Shown here: in pieces, positions 53,537 through 62,672 of the stretch
Position numbering within the stretch: the first letter of the stretch is position 1
How the letters are laid out: each line of letters opens with the position of its first letter
Assembly: GCA_964624635.1 (NCBI GenBank)
Contig: CAZUXM010000001.1
Location: 1-64,000, forward strand
Origin: JANWKQ01 sp964624635
Lineage (GTDB): Bacteria > Bacteroidota > Bacteroidia > CAIKAF01
Length of the DNA stretch: 64,000 nt
Direction of reading: 5' to 3'
Made by a program: the position numbers and the translations under genes
Notes under the pieces: generated by a model
The model's input: the letters and a program-made list of their open reading frames with translations, nothing else
Database searches by the model: none
What the model was told of the DNA's origin: nothing

Positions 53537-54793
53537 TTACGTCTTCTGTTCTTTCTTCTTAGCAGCAGGGAAAAGTACATTGTTTAATATCAAACGATAT
53601 CCTGCTGAGTTAGGATGTAAGGAAAGATCAGTAGGCTCGTCTCCTACACGATGTTGGTAATCTTCAGGGTCATGACCACCGTAAAAGGTCCAGAACCCTT
53701 TACCATAAGTACCATGGATATACCTTACTTCATTCGCCTGTTTATTTTCTCCCATAATCACCACATTACTCTTGATGAGTTTTTTATTGAATGCGGTAGT
53801 TTGACCTAAAAACCCTTTAATCACACTTAAATGATTTTGAGTCAACATGGTGGGTATCTCATCACTTTTAGCGGAGAATTCAAACAAAGTAAAAAAGTCA
53901 AACTTCTGTTGCATCTGTCTACTCGCGGTCATATCAATATTAGAATATTCATATTCTGATGCGTTGACACTGATGATAAAATCTTTGAACGCAAAACAGT
54001 TGTTATAATTCAATTTACTTTGGGCCTGCGGATCCATGGGATCTCCGTCAAATGGAGTATCACAAATATCAATACCATCAGCAGCTAAAGAAATATCATA
54101 ACTATCCGTGGCACTACACATAGCAAATAAATATCCTCCACCTGAAACGTAATCACGTATTTTTTTAGAAACAGCTCGTTTTAATTCAGATACTTTGGCG
54201 AATCCTAATTTTTTCGCCAATATTTCTGATGAACGAACTTGCTCCTGATACCAACTGGCATTTTTATAAGCACTCCAAAACTTTCCATATTGCCCTGTAA
54301 AGTCTTCATGATGTAAGTGCAGCCAATTGTAAGTGGGTAATAAACCACCAATTACTTCTTCATCATACAATGTATCATAAGGAATTTTGGAATAGGTAAG
54401 TACCATGGTAACGGCATCATCCCAAGGTTGCATTCCCGGAGGAGAGTATACCGCAATCTTAGGGGCTTTCTCCAATTTCATGGGATTCTGATTTACATCC
54501 GGATCAGATAATTGAGTAATTAATGCGGTACTTTGAACATCAGTAATCAAATTATACGAAACATTTCGGGCCAACATGAGGTCTTCATATTCGCTACGAT
54601 ATTTGAACATAAATGCTCCGCCTTTAAAATTGAGCATCCAATACATTTCATCATTGGCATTCAAAACTTCATACGCTACCCCATAGGCTCTCAAGTGATC
54701 TGTTTGAGTATCATCCATAGGGATAAAAACATAATTAGCCTGTACTGAACCCAGCGAAAAAACTATCAGAAGTAAGGTAATAATCTTCTTCAT
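53537..54793 (-). CDS. Secreted ThuA/class-I-amidotransferase-like protein (often labelled asparagine synthetase B)
   Basis: 418 residues from ATG 54793, signal peptide ending SVQA. YVFIPMDDTQTDHLRAYGVA, an APKIAVYSPPGMQPWDDAVT start of a flavodoxin-like domain, VSGGGYLFAMCSATDS and GFWTFYGGHDPEDYQHRVGD near the end fit a Bacteroidota family that databases often name asparagine synthetase B. No PurF Cys or AsnB ATP-pyrophosphatase motif is visible, so that name is misleading. The fold suggests a GATase/ThuA-like envelope protein. Confidence 0.65.
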   Translation of the reverse strand: MKKIITLLLIVFSLGSVQANYVFIPMDDTQTDHLRAYGVAYEVLNANDEMYWMLNFKGGAFMFKYRSEYEDLMLARNVSYNLITDVQSTALITQLSDPDVNQNPMKLEKAPKIAVYSPPGMQPWDDAVTMVLTYSKIPYDTLYDEEVIGGLLPTYNWLHLHHEDFTGQYGKFWSAYKNASWYQEQVRSSEILAKKLGFAKVSELKRAVSKKIRDYVSGGGYLFAMCSATDSYDISLAADGIDICDTPFDGDPMDPQAQSKLNYNNCFAFKDFIISVNASEYEYSNIDMTASRQMQQKFDFFTLFEFSAKSDEIPTMLTQNHLSVIKGFLGQTTAFNKKLIKSNVVIMGENKQANEVRYIHGTYGKGFWTFYGGHDPEDYQHRVGDEPTDLSLHPNSAGYRLILNNVLFPAAKKKEQKT

Positions 54794-54851
54794 ACGTCGA
54801 ATATACAACAAATATAACGGGATTAGCCGGGTTTTGTTTTAAGAAGGTTGC

Positions 54852-56399
54852 CTAGAATGGGACCTCATCATCATCATTCATCTTACTTTGAATGGTAATT
54901 GTTTTTGGAGGTACTACACCTTTATCCATCTCAACACCTACTTCAGGATCTTCAGGAGCTCCATATTTACGTACATAATTAGATACCACCGGTGGCTCAT
55001 CAAGGTTATAGAATTTGGTTTGCTCAGCAATGAATCCAAGATTGATATCACGTAAAGCTCCGTGACGATTTTTAGCAATGATTAACTGAGCCATCCCCAG
55101 CAATGAATTTCCGTCCGAATCCTGTGTGATTTTATAATATTCAGGACGGTATAGGAATGTTACCATATCTGCATCCTGTTCTATAGCACCTGATTCCCGT
55201 AGGTGTGAAAGCAATGGTTTTTTATCTGTACTCTCTTCTACTTTACGACTTAGCTGCGCTAAGGCGATGATGGGTATTTTTAATTCTTTAGAAATAGCTT
55301 TTAATGATCTGGAAATATTCGAAATCTCTTGTTCACGAATACCTCCTTTGGCTTCGTTATTTCCTTTCATTAATTGTAAATAATCAATCAAAATGAGTCC
55401 AATATCATTTTGTTGTTTCATACGACGGGCAATTGAACGGAACTCCATAATTGAAAGACCCGGAGTATCGTTAATGAATATTGGGGCATCAGACAATGCC
55501 TGAATGTTATGGTGAAGCTGGTTCCAATCATCTTCATTCAGTTTTCCTTTACGAAGTTTATCAGATTCTAATCCTGTTTCCATGGATATCATCCTGTTCA
55601 CCAATTCCACCGCCTCCATCTCTAAGGAGAAAATGGCTACCGGTTTTTTATAATCGATGGCAGCATTACGTGCTAATGCTAAGGCAAAAGCTGTTTTTCC
55701 CATACCGGGACGTGCTGCAACAATTATCAGGTTGGATGGTTGCCAACCTCCTGTTACTTCATCTAATTCATGAAATCCGGAAGGAACTCCAGAATTTTTT
55801 TCATCCCCGTCTTTATTTTCAATCCCTTGAATGGCTTCATGTAACAAGTCACTCATTTTGGTATTGGCTTTATTCAAATTCCCTTGAGAAATATCGAACA
55901 AATTTTGTTCAGCAAAATCAAGCAAGTTAAACACATCGGTACTTTCTTCAAATGCTTTATTAGTTACTTCAGAAGAAAGTCTGATTAATTCACGTTTAAT
56001 AAACTTCTCTTGTAATATCCGAACGTGATATTCTATATTGGCAGCTGATCCAACCCTTGATGTAAGTTGTGCTATAAAATACGGCCCCCCAATCAGTTCA
56101 AGATCACCCAAAGCTTTCAACTGATTCGTAACAGTTAAAATATCGATGGGTTCACCTTTTTTATTCAATTCATAAATTGCATTGTATACCTTTTGATGAT
56201 TGGGCTTGTAAAACATTTCAGGTTTTAAAAGATCGTTCACCGCCGTAAATGCATCCTTCTCCAACATCAATGCACCCAAAACAGCCTCCTCCAGGTCAGT
56301 AGCCTGTGGTGGTAATTTACCATAATCAATACCGGTAAGTGGCTGAACCACTTTTTTGGTAGTGATGTTCTTATCTAATATTTGGCGTATATCATCCAT
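54852..56399 (-). CDS. dnaB: Replicative DNA helicase
   Basis: 515 residues. N-terminal DnaB domain (PPQATDLEEAVLGALMLEKD), then RecA-like core with GVPSGFHELDEVTGGWQPSN, Walker A AARPGMGKTAFALALAR, Walker B LILIDYLQLM, and C-terminal SGAIEQDADMVTFLYRPEYY and AKNRHGALRDINLGF. It unwinds DNA ahead of the replisome. Full length, no intein. Confidence 0.97.
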   Translation of the reverse strand: MDDIRQILDKNITTKKVVQPLTGIDYGKLPPQATDLEEAVLGALMLEKDAFTAVNDLLKPEMFYKPNHQKVYNAIYELNKKGEPIDILTVTNQLKALGDLELIGGPYFIAQLTSRVGSAANIEYHVRILQEKFIKRELIRLSSEVTNKAFEESTDVFNLLDFAEQNLFDISQGNLNKANTKMSDLLHEAIQGIENKDGDEKNSGVPSGFHELDEVTGGWQPSNLIIVAARPGMGKTAFALALARNAAIDYKKPVAIFSLEMEAVELVNRMISMETGLESDKLRKGKLNEDDWNQLHHNIQALSDAPIFINDTPGLSIMEFRSIARRMKQQNDIGLILIDYLQLMKGNNEAKGGIREQEISNISRSLKAISKELKIPIIALAQLSRKVEESTDKKPLLSHLRESGAIEQDADMVTFLYRPEYYKITQDSDGNSLLGMAQLIIAKNRHGALRDINLGFIAEQTKFYNLDEPPVVSNYVRKYGAPEDPEVGVEMDKGVVPPKTITIQSKMNDDDEVPF

Positions 56400-56544
56400 G
56401 TTGGGGGTGCAAATTTATAGTTGTAATGAGAAAAAAAATTTTAGGTTATTAACGGTATTCACAGGAACTATGTCAACAAATACCTTATAAATCAAAAAAA
56501 TTAATCTCAAAAACTATACATAACTAACTATTTATCTGTGTATT

Positions 56545-56609
56545 ACAAACACAAGCTTTAACCTCTGCTACTTTCATGTGAAACGTATTAATGTTTCACA
56601 TTGTGTTTG
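56545..56609. repeat. Nested inverted repeats upstream of the biotin carrier gene
   Basis: Inner stem ATGTGAAAC (56576-56584) with GTTTCACAT (56593-56601), loop of eight; outer arms CAAACACAA (56546-56554) and TTGTGTTTG (56601-56609). They lie in the 295-bp space between the divergent dnaB and biotin-carrier genes, which otherwise contains no gene. Possible operator or RNA structure. A TAAATTTA box (56657-56664) is a candidate -7 element for the next gene. Confidence 0.5.
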
Positions 56610-56694
56610 CAAATCAGAAAAAGCAGGGGTTTTAATTACATTCCTACTAATAACACTAAATTTACGGCAGAATTATAAGAAAGGCTAGAAATAA

Positions 56695-57201
56695 ATGTAT
56701 AAGGTATCAACAGAAAACGGTGAATATAATATTGGTTTTAATAACCATGATACCAGAAAGCCGTTGATAAACTCCGTTAACTCGGGGTATGAGATAGAGG
56801 GTAATTCTATGGATGGCTTTACTATTACTAAAAATGGTAAAACTTATAAGGCAGACTTGTTAAAAGTTGATTATAAAGAAAAAACGTTTTTAGTTAAAGT
56901 TGATGGTAAAAGGGTCAACGTAAAAGTGCAAGATCGTTTTGACCTGTTATTATCAAAACTTGGGATGAGTGGATTGGGGTCGAAAAAAATCAATCAACTT
57001 AAATCACCTATGCCGGGTTTGATATTAGATATTTTAGTTACTCCCGGGCAACTCATAAAAGCCGGTGAAACCATTCTTATATTAGAAGCCATGAAAATGG
57101 AAAACATCATTAAGGCTCCGGCAGATGTTACTGTAAAAAACATAAAGATTACCAAAGGAAAAGCCGTTGAAAAAAATGAGCTACTGGTAGAATTTGAATA
57201 A
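56695..57201 (+). CDS. Biotin carboxyl carrier-like protein
   Basis: 168 residues with C-terminal biotinyl domain: LKSPMPGLILDILVTPGQ, and biotin-accepting EAMKMEN (Lys134). The N-terminal half (about 1-95) is like the pre-domain of propionyl-CoA/acyl-CoA carboxylase alpha chains. The carrier accepts biotin from a ligase and carries carboxyl groups. The other carboxylase subunits are not in this window. Confidence 0.88.
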   Translation: MYKVSTENGEYNIGFNNHDTRKPLINSVNSGYEIEGNSMDGFTITKNGKTYKADLLKVDYKEKTFLVKVDGKRVNVKVQDRFDLLLSKLGMSGLGSKKINQLKSPMPGLILDILVTPGQLIKAGETILILEAMKMENIIKAPADVTVKNIKITKGKAVEKNELLVEFE

Positions 57202-57212
57202 TTGTTAATTGA

Positions 57213-57315
57213 AAAATTTAGAAAATTCAAAGATTTGGAAAATTAGTTACTGTTATTTCTTTTCTTTATTTTTTAATCTTCTAAATTTTCGTCATTTTTT
57301 AATCTTCTAAATTTT
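57213..57315. repeat. Direct and inverted AT-rich repeats
   Basis: A 22-nt sequence (core TTAATCTTCTAAATTTT) occurs twice, at 57268-57289 and 57294-57315. An inverted near-copy (19 of 22 matching) sits at 57213-57234. The pairing forms a hairpin between the stop at 57201 and the thioesterase ATG at 57320. Such elements are frequent in Bacteroidota spacers and may act as terminators. Confidence 0.6.
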
Positions 57316-57319
57316 TTTT

Positions 57320-57739
57320 ATGAATCAATCTGTTGAGTTTTACAAACAATATATAGGTCAAAAAATTACCACTGCACCATCAGCCTTCGGAAACTGGCTA
57401 GCTGGTAAAATATTGAAAGTAGAAGAAGATAGTTTGTCTATCGAATTTGAAGTAAGAGACAACATGACCAATCCGGTAAAAATGTTACATGGGGGAATGA
57501 TAGCTGCTATGATGGATGAAATTATTGGGATGACCATTTTTGTAAATGGTGAAAAAAACTTTTTCTATAGCATCAATCTCAATGTAGATTTTATCTCTAA
57601 CGTAAATGTTGGAACTAACGTAGTAGTTACTTCAAAGTTAATTAAGAAAAGTTCACGACTCATACAGGCTGAATGTTATATTTACGGACCCGGAGAAAAA
57701 CTATTGGCTAAGGGTAGTAGTAATCTTATGTCAGCGTAA
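57320..57739 (+). CDS. PaaI-family hotdog thioesterase
   Basis: 139 residues. Active-site helix region MLHGGMIAAMMDEIIGMTIF and SINLNVDFISNVNVGTNVVV match small hotdog thioesterases. It hydrolyses acyl-CoA or other acyl-thioesters, perhaps in fatty-acid or aromatic acid metabolism. Near the biotin carrier, which fits acyl-CoA metabolism. Confidence 0.85.
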   Translation: MNQSVEFYKQYIGQKITTAPSAFGNWLAGKILKVEEDSLSIEFEVRDNMTNPVKMLHGGMIAAMMDEIIGMTIFVNGEKNFFYSINLNVDFISNVNVGTNVVVTSKLIKKSSRLIQAECYIYGPGEKLLAKGSSNLMSA

Positions 57740-57740
57740 T

Positions 57741-57758
57741 TCCGTGAAATCCGTGGGA
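57741..57758. repeat. Remnant of dispersed repeat
   Basis: TCCGTGAAATCCGTGGGA after the thioesterase stop resembles the ACGGAT-type repeat at 61-126. It lies in the 26-nt space between convergent genes. Confidence 0.35.
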
Positions 57759-57765
57759 AGAAAAT

Positions 57766-58572
57766 CTAATCTCCTGCATTCACATACTCAAAGTCACTGC
57801 CATTTTGCCTCCACAGTACAGCTATCACTGTAATATTTGAAATATTCCAAACAGGATTACGATAAATTCCTCTTCTTATTTTGAATGATGTAGAAGAGGT
57901 AACCGGAAGCGTATTAATTTGGTCTCCAATTCCACTAGGACCGGAAGAAGCCCTTAATACATGTTTATGTGAATGTGAACCGGAAGCACCTACCTGAGGA
58001 GAAATAATATTATTTTCTACAACATATGCTACAGCAAAATAGGAAGAGGGATCTTCCACATAAAACTTTCCATATAAAGTAACAATAATACTGTCTGTCG
58101 TGGTTGAAAAATCTACACTTATTCCTCCATTTGCCGTTTCAGCAGCTTCATTTGAAATTGCATTTAAAATAGCTGACTGAGTTAACAATGCAGATTCTTC
58201 TCCTACACCAAAATCCGGAAACCCGGTTACAGAATCTGCAGTAGCTATATCAATAGATGCCGGACTAAATAACGTATCTGTACCATTGGGATGTGCTGTA
58301 ATAAAATATGTGTTCGCAGGGTTGGTAGCCTTTACTTGTTCCAGTAAATTAAGTCCAAAAGTTCCGCATGTATTGTTATCCGAATCGTTAAAATAAAAAC
58401 AAACTACCTTTTTGTTTTGTGAAGGATAAGCACAATTACCGTCACTTTTAGTTGCATTAGGATTGTAATTCGGGGAATTGGGATCCGTACACCCTTCAAC
58501 TGCCGTATCACAACTAAAGTTGATAATTATCAGAAAAATAGCCCCGATTAAAAACAAAACTCGATTTTTCAT
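57766..58572 (-). CDS. Omp28-related lipoprotein
   Basis: 268 residues, lipobox NFSCDTA. After the Cys comes GCTDPNSPNYNPNATKSDGN, the calcium-type GCxDPxAxNYNPxA motif common in Bacteroidota surface proteins, and then a thioredoxin-like/Omp28 region with YFAVAYVVENNI and HSHKHVLRASSG. The CxxC of Omp28 is not present. Start overlaps the flippase stop by one base (TAATG), so it is in the same operon. Confidence 0.65.
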   Translation of the reverse strand: MKNRVLFLIGAIFLIIINFSCDTAVEGCTDPNSPNYNPNATKSDGNCAYPSQNKKVVCFYFNDSDNNTCGTFGLNLLEQVKATNPANTYFITAHPNGTDTLFSPASIDIATADSVTGFPDFGVGEESALLTQSAILNAISNEAAETANGGISVDFSTTTDSIIVTLYGKFYVEDPSSYFAVAYVVENNIISPQVGASGSHSHKHVLRASSGPSGIGDQINTLPVTSSTSFKIRRGIYRNPVWNISNITVIAVLWRQNGSDFEYVNAGD

Positions 58573-59786
58573 TACTTGATAAGTTTTATTTTTTTACTAA
58601 TTTGATCCTGTTCATACAATATAGTAACGAGAAACATAAAAATCCATTGCCCTAAAATGCAACAATAAAGCCCTCCAATTAATCCAAAACTATTGATAAA
58701 AAATATACATGACGTAATCATTGCTATAGCCACTCCCCCGGCACACCTCGATAATAATCCGATGTTATTTTTATTATTAAAGTAAATAACCAGTGGAGTA
58801 TATAAGGTTGATGGAAACGCAAATAATAATCCGGCTGCTAAAAACGAAGGGGTTACATTCAACATAAAAACATGTATACAAAGCAGGTATGATGCAAATA
58901 CAGCTGTTGAATTAACTATCGTACCAATCAATAAAACCCTCATACGAAGAGAATTATCTACTTTGATTTTTGTTCTTTTATCTCTGTTATGGTAATATTT
59001 GGTTATGAACCCGGGTAAACTAATTACAAAAACCAGGAAATTCATATAGATTTGATATAAAGCTTTATCTGCAGCTTCAAATTTTGTATAAATAAAAAAC
59101 CTGTCAATAGTAAGTATCAAAATCGTTGAGAATGAATAAATGAAAAAATTATAGGTAACTAAATACATTTCAAGATTGATCCTTTCTACCTTTCCTTTAA
59201 TAAATACTTTAAAGTTGAGTATAAGGTGTATTACACTTTTTACTATTTCTGATAGTCCAATAGCAAAAATGAGATAGATGAAGGTCATTTCATCAAGCTT
59301 ATAAAAATAATAAGCTACGCCTACCCCCAATCCGGTAAGATTGGCAACGATTGGTTTCCAGTCGTTTTTTTCATAAACATATAAGGTTTCAAAAGAGTGA
59401 TTGATATATTTCCCTGCAAAGAGAAGCATATATGAAATACAAATAATTGGGTCGTAAGGATAAAATGCTAAAAAAACAAGGAAGATTAATAATAATGGTA
59501 ATCTCGAATAAAAACTTTCGACAAACGAATCATATACTTTATTGGGAAATGAGGTAAATCGTTTTTGTAAATATTGGCTAGAGCCCCACGAAAGAATAAT
59601 TGTAGCAAGGGAAGCAAAAAACCATACATCAACAGCTTTACCCCAAAGTTCAATATCAACAGTATAAATGGCTAATAGAGGCCATATAGGAGCAAACAAA
59701 GGTCCTGTAAATGTTCGTACCGCCTCAAGAAAAACAGAAACAAACTTCTTTTGCGAATATAAAGACCTGTCCTGAGTAAACTCCAT
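58572..59786 (-). CDS. Polysaccharide/lipid flippase-like membrane protein
   Basis: 404 residues from ATG 59786 (an earlier GTG at 59795 is possible). About 11-12 membrane helices with Wzx/MATE-like order: FVSVFLEAVRTFTGPLF, FFASLATIILSWGSSQYLQK, and long hydrophobic helices. It likely moves a lipid-linked compound across the inner membrane. Position between a methyltransferase and an Omp28-like lipoprotein suggests an envelope modification role. Confidence 0.65.
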   Translation of the reverse strand: MEFTQDRSLYSQKKFVSVFLEAVRTFTGPLFAPIWPLLAIYTVDIELWGKAVDVWFFASLATIILSWGSSQYLQKRFTSFPNKVYDSFVESFYSRLPLLLIFLVFLAFYPYDPIICISYMLLFAGKYINHSFETLYVYEKNDWKPIVANLTGLGVGVAYYFYKLDEMTFIYLIFAIGLSEIVKSVIHLILNFKVFIKGKVERINLEMYLVTYNFFIYSFSTILILTIDRFFIYTKFEAADKALYQIYMNFLVFVISLPGFITKYYHNRDKRTKIKVDNSLRMRVLLIGTIVNSTAVFASYLLCIHVFMLNVTPSFLAAGLLFAFPSTLYTPLVIYFNNKNNIGLLSRCAGGVAIAMITSCIFFINSFGLIGGLYCCILGQWIFMFLVTILYEQDQISKKIKLIK

Positions 59787-59798
59787 AGTGAACACAAG

Positions 59799-60476
59799 TT
59801 ACAAATTATCTTCCATACTAAAACACAGAATATGTGATTTTTCAAGCAGGTGACGATAAGTAGCCATCATTTTGGAGGTGAAGAAGTATTTTTGAGCAGT
59901 TTTTTTAATATAATCTATATCACAATCGCTGGAAAGAACCATATAAATGCAACCTTTATCACCTAACCTTGATACACATTGCTTAAAGAACCTGTCAAAA
60001 TATTCCAATTCTTTACCTGCATACCATGCATAATCTTCAATACCTGAAGGTTCACCGGGATAAAAGGGCGGATTGTTAAGGATTATATCAAATGATTTTT
60101 TTTCAACTGATTCAAACAAATCAGATTCAACAGCCGAAAGATGAACGCTATTATTTTTTGCATTCAATAAAGTGGTTGTTATTGCTAATGGATTAATATC
60201 ACAACAATATACCTGTGCCCCTTTTTTCTGAGCATAAATACTTACTGCACCGGATCCACATCCAACTTCCATCAGTTTTACTCCAGTTAGTTCAAGCTTA
60301 CTTAAAAAACGGCACATTGACTTGGTACTAAAAAATAATGTTGGATGAAAAACACCCGAAGGAATATCCAGATGCATACCGAATAGCTTTGCTTTTCTTG
60401 GTTGCTGTAAATAATTTTTGGTTACAGGAACCAAAAATTTACTCAGGAGTCTCCTACCTACACTTCTTGTTTTCAT
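59799..60476 (-). CDS. SAM-dependent methyltransferase (small/N6-type)
   Basis: 225 residues. KLMEVGCGSGAVSIYAQKKGA is the SAM-binding motif I; ILNNPPFYPGEP contains NPPF, the catalytic motif of methyltransferases acting on Gln/Asn, adenine or guanine nitrogens. Its start overlaps the radical SAM stop by four bases (ATGA). Its target is unknown. Confidence 0.8.
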   Translation of the reverse strand: MKTRSVGRRLLSKFLVPVTKNYLQQPRKAKLFGMHLDIPSGVFHPTLFFSTKSMCRFLSKLELTGVKLMEVGCGSGAVSIYAQKKGAQVYCCDINPLAITTTLLNAKNNSVHLSAVESDLFESVEKKSFDIILNNPPFYPGEPSGIEDYAWYAGKELEYFDRFFKQCVSRLGDKGCIYMVLSSDCDIDYIKKTAQKYFFTSKMMATYRHLLEKSHILCFSMEDNL

Positions 60477-61984
60477 TCACTATAAAAACCTTCAATTTCC
60501 GGTTGACGGTATTTCCATATTTTTTGTAACACTTTTATTTCATATGGGGCTGAATAAGCCCCCAATTTATATCTGGCTGATGAAACAAGTTTAATGGTTT
60601 GCCTTTTTAATTTGCTCAGTCTAAGATCTGAAACTGTTGGATAATATCCATTTAAAACAGTTTCAAAGTTTTTGATTTTATCAATCATATATGGTTTTAA
60701 CCACGGAGTCATAGGATTTTTTCTTAGATCGAAATTCGCCCATGTATCATTGATCCAATCATCCAGTTTTTCAGGGAACTTAAATCCTGTTGCTTTTACC
60801 TGTTCATATAATTCTGATCCTTCTACAGGAACCGGACTATATACGTATATAATTATTTCTGCCAGGGGATTAATTGATTTTATCTCTTTTATGAATTGAA
60901 TGTCTTCGTTGATTTGATTATTTACCTGTTGTTCGGTACCAACGGGTGTACCTAATACAAACGACATTTCAGGAATAATATCAAACTTGGCCATCCGTTC
61001 AGCAAATCGTTTTATCTGCTCTCCGCTTTGAGTCCCGCCCTTATCCATCTGTTTTAAAATTTCATCATTACCTGTTTCAGCCCCCAGAAAAATCATTTTA
61101 CAGCCTGCATCACGCATTATTTTCAGGCTATCGTCTTTATACTTATCAATGGTATCAATTCGGCCTTCACCCCACCATATCATATCATCATTTTTAATCA
61201 AATTCGAAAATTCCACCGTACGTTTTTCACTTACAAAAAAATTATTGTCATGAAACTCTATAGCATTACCTCCAAATTCGTTTTTGAGAAATAAAATATC
61301 AGAATAAATTTTTTGAGCCGATTTTCCTTTCCAACGTGCATTATATATAGGGACTACTGCACAAAAAGAACAAGTAAACGGGCACCCGAAACTACTATGA
61401 TAAGCGATAGTTTTTGTACCCAGATAAGTTTTACCTAAATAGTTTTTAATTGGGTAAAATTGGTTGAGTTTATGATAAGGGAAAGGGGGTAATTGGTCCT
61501 GATCATAAATTCCATCCTTTTTAGTAAATACAAGTTCCTCGTTTTTCTTGAAAATAAGGTTGGGAATATCATCTAAATGAGAATCGTTCCATTCAATTTT
61601 TTGTAACAATGCAGGAAAACAAACATCGCCGGGTCCGTTAATGATATAATCAACATATCCTGAATGAAGAACCGGTTTTGGCTGGTTAGAAGGGAAATAA
61701 CCACCCCAAATAATCTTCACACCCGGATAGGTTTCTCTTATTTTTTTTGAAACTGGAATGGCTTGCTTAAGCTGGGGATCAGGCATGGCTGTTATTCCTA
61801 TACAAAAAATCTTCTCTCTACTTATCAGATCCATGATTTTAGGTAATGGATCCTTTTCCAAGTTACCATCAACTATCCAATAATCGTATTTACCCTCAAT
61901 ACTGGCAGCCACCTGTAATACCGAATTAGGGATTCGTGGTTTTGAGTTGGCACTTCTTGGGTTAAATAATATGACTCCTGACAT
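60473..61984 (-). CDS. B12-binding-domain radical SAM protein
   Basis: 503 residues. N-terminal Rossmann-like domain (VILFNPRSANSKPRIPNSVL, GITAMPDPQ, IIWGGYFPSNQP) of the B12-binding type, but without the DxHxxG cobalamin His motif. Then the 4Fe-4S motif GCPFTCSFCAVV (CxxxCxxC), followed by IEFHDNNFF, MIFLGAETGND and SFVLGTP of the radical SAM barrel. C-terminal region is charged. It is coupled to the methyltransferase (ATGA), pointing to a joint modification of a lipid or glycan. Confidence 0.87.
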   Translation of the reverse strand: MSGVILFNPRSANSKPRIPNSVLQVAASIEGKYDYWIVDGNLEKDPLPKIMDLISREKIFCIGITAMPDPQLKQAIPVSKKIRETYPGVKIIWGGYFPSNQPKPVLHSGYVDYIINGPGDVCFPALLQKIEWNDSHLDDIPNLIFKKNEELVFTKKDGIYDQDQLPPFPYHKLNQFYPIKNYLGKTYLGTKTIAYHSSFGCPFTCSFCAVVPIYNARWKGKSAQKIYSDILFLKNEFGGNAIEFHDNNFFVSEKRTVEFSNLIKNDDMIWWGEGRIDTIDKYKDDSLKIMRDAGCKMIFLGAETGNDEILKQMDKGGTQSGEQIKRFAERMAKFDIIPEMSFVLGTPVGTEQQVNNQINEDIQFIKEIKSINPLAEIIIYVYSPVPVEGSELYEQVKATGFKFPEKLDDWINDTWANFDLRKNPMTPWLKPYMIDKIKNFETVLNGYYPTVSDLRLSKLKRQTIKLVSSARYKLGAYSAPYEIKVLQKIWKYRQPEIEGFYSE

Positions 61985-62034
61985 TGGGTATTGAAGAATG
62001 ATTATGCTGCTGATATCAGGTAAATATACAAAGT

Positions 62035-62508
62035 TTATACATCTTTGGTTTGATGAGGCTTCACCGACACCTTTTGTGAATCAGCTTTTTTCCTTTTCAC
62101 CCCTCTAAATATTAAAACTACCAGCATAATAAGCGAAAATCCTACCAATAAAATACTTACCAATGGCTTATGATACAGCCACACAAACGAAATACACAAC
62201 AACGATACAATGCTCCCGGTAAGAATAGCTCCTATATATATTCCGGCTCTTATCTCATTATAGGTAAGGGGTATTTTCATCATGAATAGCTTTGCTGCCG
62301 AAAATATCCTGTATAAACAAAATACAATAAAAAAAATCGAACCTATACGAACCACCCAGTATAATAGTGGCTGTTCCCAACCATTCATTAATGGTTGATG
62401 CGCAATTGCCTTGTTCTCGTTATACATCAATAATACGGGTCCCAATGGTAGTAATAATATCCCTGTGATGATTCTTAAAATCTGGTTTTTGGTCCTTCGG
62501 CTGAGCAT
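62035..62508 (-). CDS. Four-TM membrane protein of unknown function
   Basis: 157 residues, hydrophobic at about 11-28, 48-66, 86-108 and 113-133, with a basic C-terminus (VKRKKADSQKVSVKPHQTKD). No family recognised. It lies 50 nt upstream of the radical SAM gene on the same strand, so it may be the first gene of that operon. 62509-62672 shows no gene; a palindrome TTATTTAAATAA at 62634-62645 is the only structure. Confidence 0.6.
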   Translation of the reverse strand: MLSRRTKNQILRIITGILLLPLGPVLLMYNENKAIAHQPLMNGWEQPLLYWVVRIGSIFFIVFCLYRIFSAAKLFMMKIPLTYNEIRAGIYIGAILTGSIVSLLCISFVWLYHKPLVSILLVGFSLIMLVVLIFRGVKRKKADSQKVSVKPHQTKDV

Positions 62509-62672
62509 ATGGTTGAACTATTACGTAAAGTAAATCTTTTCGTTTCACATTCAAATAAACCTTGCTTTACTTTTTTGTAACACCTGAATCCATTCAGATG
62601 AATTGGCTGGGGTGTTCAACCATTCTATTTAACTTATTTAAATAAAAAAAATGTTACACCGCCACTTGAGTA

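Noticed and set aside
55481..55930. 149-residue plus-strand frame opposite dnaB
   Set aside because: Fully antisense to the conserved helicase core and without a recognisable family; codon pattern follows the dnaB frame.
56400..56694. Replication origin next to dnaB
   Set aside because: No cluster of DnaA boxes; only one imperfect TATTCACA-like site, and dnaA or other origin genes are absent.
57268..57315. CRISPR-like direct repeats
   Set aside because: Only two copies with a four-nt spacer and no cas genes; this is a duplicated AT-rich unit.
62581..62600. CACCTGAATCCATTCAGATG as a terminator of the four-TM gene or a regulatory hairpin
   Set aside because: Loop would be only two bases, no T-run follows, and it lies upstream of that gene's start on the minus strand, so a terminator role is not sensible.
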